Source: Rotaria sordida
Taxonomy: Eukaryota; Rotifera; Eurotatoria; Philodinida; Philodinidae
Assembly: GCA_905250125.1 (NCBI GenBank)
Contig: CAJNOL010000069.1
Location: 124,001 to 188,000, forward strand
Reading direction: 5' to 3'
Length of the DNA: 64,000 nucleotides
Below are positions 57,969 through 64,000 of the stretch, piece after piece. The notes under the pieces were generated by a model. It made no database searches. It saw only the letters and a program-made list of their open reading frames with translations, and was not told the DNA's origin. The translations under genes and the position numbers were made by a program. Every line of letters starts with the position of its first letter. The stretch's first letter is position 1.

Positions 57969-60664
57969 ATGTTTCTTCGATCATCGTCATCATTGAGAAT
58001 AATCAAATCATTTCCTTCTTATTTTCATTCATCAACATTGATTCGATCATGCTCTGTCTTTAGTAATTCTAATAATAATTCACAAATTTTATCGTCTTCA
58101 TTAAGTCTATCACAATTTCAACGAACATTTATGTTTTGGCGTGCTAACGTCGAACGAGAATTATATGGAACACCAACTAAAGCATTAGCAACGAAGAAAC
58201 GTCGACGTCTTCAAAAAAGTCTTACACAAATTATTCGTGATGGTCAATTAATGCGTTTATTAAAAGAAACTCTTTTACCTGAATGGAATAAATGGTGGAA
58301 AGAAGTACAACCATGGGATAGAAGGTATTCAAATCAAGGATGTTCCATAAGTATCTGCTCCATTTTTTTTAGATCTTTTCCATATTTACAGGTGAATGAA
58401 CATTGACGATACATTTTTTGAAGAGTAGCATTTGAGCTATCATCCAAGAGAAATGGCACTTAATTTGTATGAACTTTTAAAAAATGTTGCATTAGTGAAA
58501 ATTTTATCAAGTTTCTTTTCTATCTTTAATATCAATATTTTTTTTTAAATGGAAGACATTATAATGGAAATTTGTATCAAAAATTTCAAAGTATCACCAG
58601 TGAATTAATAAGAATATAATTATAGTTTAAAAATAATAGCAAATTGCTCGTTCACTACAAGCTACTTTTGTTGTTTCGTTGCTGAAACATGATAACCATT
58701 TCAGAGAAAATTTGAAGCTTCATTTTTCTCTTGTCAAAAAAAATTCGATTAAAACTTTTCAGATCGTGGTGATGTTCAGTAAGTCCTAATGAGCCACTGG
58801 GATTCGTTTCGTGTCAATCCTCCATGCATATAATTCCTTGTGATAAACATCGATTAAACATATAGTCTCTAAACTTTTGTTCCTCCAGTTCGAGTATGAC
58901 ACTATTTTGCTGTTATCCCCTATATGTACGCGAAAATAGGTTTCGTCTTACTTGAATAACGTATAACAATAATAGAACAACAAAAGTGACTCACAGTGAG
59001 TGAATAACTGCTATTTTTCCTAACCTTGACAGGGAAAATTTTTAAAAAAATTGATAAGTTTTTTTTCAATGTTTTTACTAATGTCATCAATGTCTATTCA
59101 CCTTTAAATATGGCAAAGATCATCAAAAAAAATAAAAATGGTGCTGATACTTATGAAACACCCTGCTATACACATATATGGTGTTGACAATTTCAAAATT
59201 TGAGTAAATTTGTTTTTTTGACGTTCTTATGTCATGGTTGGATAGAGCTCATCGAGTTGTCTATAAAAACATTGTTTTTCATATACAAAATTATCCATAC
59301 TTTTTGAAAAGTATTGTTCAACTGTTCAGAAAATCAATTTCTTCGATATGATAGAAAAACGTCATAAATATTGGTTTGTATTCAAAGATTTTAATCATCA
59401 GGACTTCAGTCCCAAATGAAACGAACATCATATTCAATATCAGCACAAACAAATTTCTACGCGAATTGTTTACTTAATACTTGCAATTAACTTTCGTCAA
59501 ATTTCGGTCGTTACACCTTTTTACTGTTATTTTCGCATACTCTGACTTGTGCTTCCCTAAAGTCAAAATTTGACGAAAATTAATTTTAATTATTGAGTAT
59601 ACAATTCGATGTATGTTTGTGTGCTAAATCTAAATATGATATTCATTTCATTTGAAACTGAAAAAAATTTGGATAATTATTGAGACTACCGAGACTTGAT
59701 GCTTCAGGTACATCTCAGTTTTATAAGCTTTTATGATTTCTTTTACCTACATTTTTCTAAATTTCACTACACAAACATCGTTCGCAACTGTAAAAAAAAC
59801 AACGTTTTTAGAAGTAACTCGACGAGCTCTATCCAACTGTGGCATAAGAACGTCAAAAAAGAATAATAAATTGTTCAAATTTCGATATTGCTGACAAGTT
59901 ATATATGTTTAATAATAATAAAAATTGGTTGTTTATTCTTAGACATGAATTTTTTCATAATGATTATATGGTAATACATGATTTTGCTAATAATGAAGAA
60001 ATTAAAAAATGGACTGTACGAACAGATCTTGACGAAGGTGTTGGTGAATCAACAGCTGAACTTGTACCAAGTGGACATGGTTCAGTTCTATTTCGTGGTC
60101 ATATATCATCGAAAATGGTTAATCAAAATACATTATATAATCAAAGTGGTTTTGCTATTATGTTTTCTGAACGTTTACGAGGAACATTTCTTATGCCAGC
60201 TCATCAAAAAGGTTGGACTAATTTTACTCATATTCTTTTACGTGTTCGAGGTGATGGACGATTTTATGAAATACGATTTCATACGCCTGATCAAGATCGT
60301 CATCATTGGGTTAGTTAATAAAAAATTAAAAACAAAAAAAGAAAATCTTTTTTGAAACATTTGACATTTATTAATTTAGTCTGATATGTATTCAATGATT
60401 TTATATACACGTGGTGGTCCTTATTGGTCAATAGCTAAAATTCCATTTGCACAATTTTTTCGTAATAATATGGGACGTATTAGTGATAGACAATATGCTT
60501 TTCAACCACTTACATGTACACAAATGTCTATATCTATTATTGATGCTGCTGATGGACCATTTGAACTTGAAATAGCTGAAATTAGTCTCCTACGTGATTT
60601 ACGTTATAATCATGATAAATTTGCTTATGAACAATATACACTTCCACCTTATACAACTGTTTAG
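57969..60664 (+). CDS. NDUFAF1: Complex I intermediate-associated protein 30
   Basis: Mitochondrial assembly factor for respiratory complex I (CIA30). Three exons fit in phase: 57969-58324, 59943-60309, 60380-60664. The N-terminus is rich in Ser/Arg with no acidic residue for about 60 residues, as expected of a mitochondrial presequence. The CIA30 domain shows MVIHDFANNEEIKKW, GVGESTAELV, SGFAIMFSERLRGTF, HILLRVRGDGRFYEIRF, MILYTRGGPYWSIAKIPF and DAADGPFELEIAEISLLRD. The first intron, 1618 bp, holds a palindrome; the exon 2 frame otherwise seems to start at its own upstream ATG (59905), which is intronic. Confidence 0.92.
59167..59910. repeat. Imperfect palindrome in NDUFAF1 intron 1
   Basis: Outer arms share TTTTTTTGACGTTCTTATG, GTTGGATAGAGCTCATCGAG (left, 59215-59260) mirrored by CTCGACGAGCTCTATCCAAC, CATAAGAACGTCAAAAAA (right, 59818-59860). 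Inner parts near the centre at about 59540 also match: AACTTTCGTCAAATTTC with AAAATTTGACGAAAATT. The right end lies about 30 bp from the splice acceptor. Confidence 0.88.
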
Positions 60665-60829
60665 TAAGTTGAAATTGAAATAATTAAAAATAAAAAAAAA
60701 TAATCATTTTTCTTTTTGTGTTTTTTTAGTAATTGATCATTAATATGAATATGATTTTGTTTGTGTATGTTTTGTTAAAAGAAAAAAAAAAAGAAAGAAC
60801 TGAGAAACATTCGTATGTCTATTTAAAAA

Positions 60830-61852
60830 TTATTTGTAATATTTTTCATCTGTTGCATAGACATGTTTAGTTGATATTTTTTTTGTTGGTGCTTCACGAA
60901 CCATACGACGATTAGTTGTAATTGTTGGAAGAGGTGATGTTGTTTCATATATTGGTTCGGAATGGAGTTTTTTTCTAACTAGCACATATTTTTTTGGTGA
61001 TTCTTTTTCGGTTATTACTTCTCTTGGTATTATTCGTCGTCGTACAATTTCAACATATTGTGGTTGTTGTTTTTCATAGTTAGTATCAGTATCAACTGAT
61101 ATTTCATTAATATGTTTTTGAATTTTAAGTTTTCGTGGTAAATGTTTTGTATATTTATCTTTTTCATAAATAGTCTCATGATCATTGATTGTAGGTTTAA
61201 TAATTACTTTTCGTAAAATTTTTGTTGGTTCATCATTAATATAAACATATTTACTTTTGTTTTTAATTAGATCATAATTGTTTGGTTGACGTGTTATTAA
61301 ATGACCATCTGAAGTTTCATAATAAACTGTTCGAGGCTCATGACGACGATTTCTGAGTCGTCGACTGTCAACAATTGGTGGAGTTGGTGTTCGTTTATTT
61401 CGAATTATTTTGATAATATTATCATCTTCATCAAATATAATTTGCTCACCATCACTTGTATTGCGTATTTTTATTCCATGCTATGTAAAAAAAAAAAGAA
61501 AAAGAAAACAAACATTACATGACGGCTATCCTATTGTTTTTCTTTGATAGAGTATTTATAAAAATGAATTAAAAAAAAAAGAAGAAAAAGATGAAACAAA
61601 AATACATACATCATTAGATTCAGTTACATTTTGTTGTCGATCTTCAGACTCAAAATTATTTATTTTAACATGTTTAGTTCGTTGTTCTTCAATTGGTTTG
61701 TTTCGAACGATTCTTCTATTAGTTGTAACTAGTTGTACCTCATTATCATTATCATCATCATCATCATCGTAATAATAATAACGTGGTGTTATCTTTGGTT
61801 TTCGGTTTGGTATAAGAATATATTGAACATCTCGATTTGAACGATCTGTCAT
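60830..61852 (-). CDS. Unrecognised basic, probably disordered protein
   Basis: Two exons (61610-61852 and 60830-61480), about 297 residues, start MTDRSNRDVQYILIPNRKPK. It is strongly charged, with an Asp run (DDDDDDND) near residue 30 and repeated basic motifs of the type YV-x-[IV]-x-R-[RK]-[RK]: QYVEIVRRRIIPRE, KYVLVRKKLHSEP, plus TTNRRIVR and TTNRRMVREAPTKK at the two ends, which look like an internal duplication (followed by TKHVKINN and TKHVYATD). No known domain. It converges with NDUFAF1, 165 bp between stops. Confidence 0.7.
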
Positions 61853-62243
61853 ATTAAATTAATTCAAACAGATTACTAATAAAAAATATTAATTGTATGT
61901 ACGATTACAATTGAATGCTATACAACACAGAAAGAAGAGTAGAATGAGTTTCTATGTAACACAATCTGTATTTATTTATTAGTAGCCAATGAAAAATTAC
62001 AAAAAAAAATCAAAGAGTGATGACTTTTCTTTTTCTTATTGATGATCAGACACGTTCTATAATTAAAAAGTAATTCAAAGAAAAGGTTTCATCAAACAAT
62101 GATTGTTTATTACTTTATTTAAAATTTAAATAAAATATGAGAAATAAAAACTACATCATTCGATCGGTCAGCGCTTTTCCAGAAAAATAATATACAAAAA
62201 ACAAGTTATGCTAGTATATTAATAAATATTAATATATTAACAT
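61853..62243. other. Spacer of 390 bp between two minus-strand genes
   Basis: Holds the upstream region of the basic protein gene and the 3' UTR of the fibronectin type II gene. Nothing specific seen. Confidence 0.5.
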
Positions 62244-64000
62244 TTATTTACTTGGTAAACAAATTGTTCTTGGATAACTATATCGTCCATCTTCTTGACA
62301 TAGTATTTGTTTAAATAATGGAACATAATTATCACGACATAATGGTTCTAATTGACATATTGGTAATGCATAATACTTAAGAAGAACACCAGTATCGCGA
62401 GCAATTGATTGTTTGAATACACATGGTCGTTGATCTAATAATAATCGAAAACCAACGGAGTTTTGATCTTGTTGTGGATAACCATCACAAGTAACTGAAA
62501 TATTCAAGAAAACAAAAATAATACAATAAAGCGCTCTTTTCTAGCGCAAAAAAAACGAAACATTTTATCGAATCTATTCATTTTGTGTGTTCGTCTTCAG
62601 CATTTTTTTTTCTTTACTATTTCTTTTTCTCTTTATTTGAATCGATGTCAATTGAAGAGAGTCGTTGGTAAGAATCTTAATAAATAAAATAGATTAGATT
62701 TCTTCTTTTTGTATTTTTTTCATTTTCTTATATTTATTTTATACTAGTGGTTTTGATTCAAATAAATGTGTTGATTGGACAACAACTAGACGTAGTGGTT
62801 ATAAACCAGGACCAAATGAATCGATTGATCCACAATATACAACTACGCGAACTTTTAATGGTACAGGAAAAAGTTCACAGAAGAATGATAAAATAAATAA
62901 ATCGGAATCAAAGAAAAAATCAGCAATAAAAACAAACAAGACTTTGACATCATCAACACGTAGTGCTGTTTTGAATAAATCCAAATCAATGAAACGTAAT
63001 ATTAGTTCTAATATATCAATGACGAAAGCTAATACTGCACAATCACCTGTTTCGTAACAAACTACAGTCGTCTATGCTAAAACTTAATCAAAAACCCTTT
63101 CTCATTTATATATTAACTGATTCAATTAAAATTGAATAAATGATTATTGAAACGATAATTAGATTTTTATAATTATAACATACCAGGACAGTTACTCCAC
63201 ATTTTGTTACGGTCGAAACTAGGAATAGTAAAAAATTTTTCTCAAAAGGATTAAATAAAACCTAGACTTACTTAGATGTTGTTGAACACCAACGAGCTGA
63301 TTGTGGTCCACTGATACAATCTGAATAGACATTACCATTATAAATAAATGGAAAGTAACATGAATCATAATCTATAATTTTCCATTCAATAAAAAAAAAC
63401 ATATTAGAAGAAAAAATAAAGAGTCTTGCCTAAACAATATCCCCATAATCCATGTTTATCAAGATTGGATGTAACTGAACAAAATAATACAAACGATTTT
63501 GATGTCATTGTCGTTTCTGTACGATAAATACATGTTGAAAATGATGTGCCTTTATAAACAAATGGAAAGACACAATCACTTCCATTTCCTGTACCACCGA
63601 TAGTTTTAACACGAGGTGCTAAAATAATATTTTGCAAAAAATGTTTATTAAAGACATAAATTATTATCATATGAATTGTTCATTTTATTTACCTCGACAA
63701 TATTTCCATTGTCGATCTCGATCGAAATCAACTGTTAATGAACACCAACTATCATTGAGAATATCACTTATACATTTTTCATACCATTGACCAAGATAAC
63801 GAAATGGAAAAACACAATTACTGGAGACTATTAATAAAAACAATAGTTAGAAAAATATTTTTTAAAAAATGTTATTTTTCTATTTACGTGGAATATTAGT
63901 TGTATTAAAATTTATTTGCGTTGTAAATGGAATATTTGAACTCATATTTCGTGTTGTTGATGTTTCATTAGACATTAATACACCAGATGTTGTTAATAGT
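62244..64000 (-). CDS. Fibronectin type II repeat protein, 5' part beyond the window
   Basis: Extracellular-type protein with at least three FN2 modules read on the minus strand: NCVFPFRYLGQWYEKC with WCSLTVDFDRDRQWKYC (63692-63832), DCVFPFVYKGTSFSTC with FCSVTSNLDKHGLWGYC (about 63430-63618), and SCYFPFIYNGNVYSDC with WCSTTSN-FDRNKMWSNC (two exons, about 63215-63372). A Thr/Ser/Asn-rich linker precedes the first. The last exon (62244 to about 62498) encodes a cysteine-containing tail of about 86 residues that ends CQEDGRYSYPRTICLPSK. FN2 modules commonly bind collagen or phospholipid; the role here is unknown. The intron between the last two exons, about 683 bp, contains a gene on the other strand. 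Confidence 0.8.
62645..63057 (+). CDS. Small basic protein nested in an intron of the FN2 gene
   Basis: Two exons, 62645-62667 and 62748-63057, join in phase across an 80-bp intron with GTAAG donor and TACTAG acceptor. Product of about 111 residues: MSIEESRCGFDSNKCVDW, then TTTRRSGYKPGPNESIDP, and a Lys/Ser/Asn/Thr-rich tail ending AQSPVS. The first 40 residues look structured and conserved in style; the rest is disordered and basic. No family recognised. Confidence 0.55.

Noticed and set aside
1-64000. CRISPR arrays, tRNA and rRNA genes, bacterial operon signals
   Set aside because: No spaced direct repeats of CRISPR form were seen, no convincing A/B-box pair or cloverleaf was found by eye, and the gene structure is eukaryotic.

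Overview
The window looks like nuclear DNA of a small-genome invertebrate. It is very AT-rich, genes are close together, most introns are about 50-80 bp with GT..AG ends, and the recognisable proteins are animal orthologues (MUTYH, ANKFY1, ELOB, VAT1, CFAP221, CCDC181, plastin, NDUFAF1). These sit beside one gene of bacterial-looking type (a polysaccharide-lyase family 8 protein). A bdelloid rotifer or similar animal is my best guess; this is inference, because no rRNA or organelle marker is present.

Layout. 1-2703 (-): MUTYH DNA glycosylase, 3' end cut by the window edge. 3315-11523 (-): ANKFY1/Rabankyrin-5, at least 19 exons. 13783-15878 (-): unrecognised low-complexity protein. 16719-17616 (+): elongin B. 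18136-19836 (-): VAT1-like reductase. 20698-25914 (-) and 26437-32664 (+): CFAP221 and CCDC181, two cilium/microtubule genes facing away from each other across 522 bp that holds an RFX X-box. 34579-38130 (+): class-V aminotransferase/cysteine-desulfurase-like protein. 38735-40154 (+): secreted protein with a possible DUF4139-like segment. 40155-48637: 8.5 kb of repeats and degenerate DNA without a convincing gene. 48638-49429 (+): sterol desaturase/fatty-acid hydroxylase. 50287-53379 (+): plastin/fimbrin. 53898-57793 (+): chondroitin-lyase-like PL8 protein. 57969-60664 (+): NDUFAF1. 60830-61852 (-): unrecognised basic protein. 62244-64000 (-): fibronectin type II repeat protein, running off the right edge, with a small + strand gene (62645-63057) inside one of its introns.

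The main unexplained signal is a set of about ten long imperfect palindromes (roughly 280 to 1300 bp, arms about 100-600 bp). Most lie in the few introns that are long: MUTYH (two), ANKFY1, the unrecognised gene at 13.8-15.9 kb, CCDC181 (three) and NDUFAF1. Two more lie in the gene-poor 40-48.6 kb region, one of them inside a ~69-bp tandem array. Two have TA-flanked, mariner-like ends and look like MITEs; the others have no evident transposon ends. Spliced out inside host introns, each would fold into a long hairpin RNA, so they are candidates for an intron-borne source of endogenous siRNA or for foldback elements that target introns. Exon joins were worked out by hand from splice sites and reading phase; they have not been tested against transcripts.
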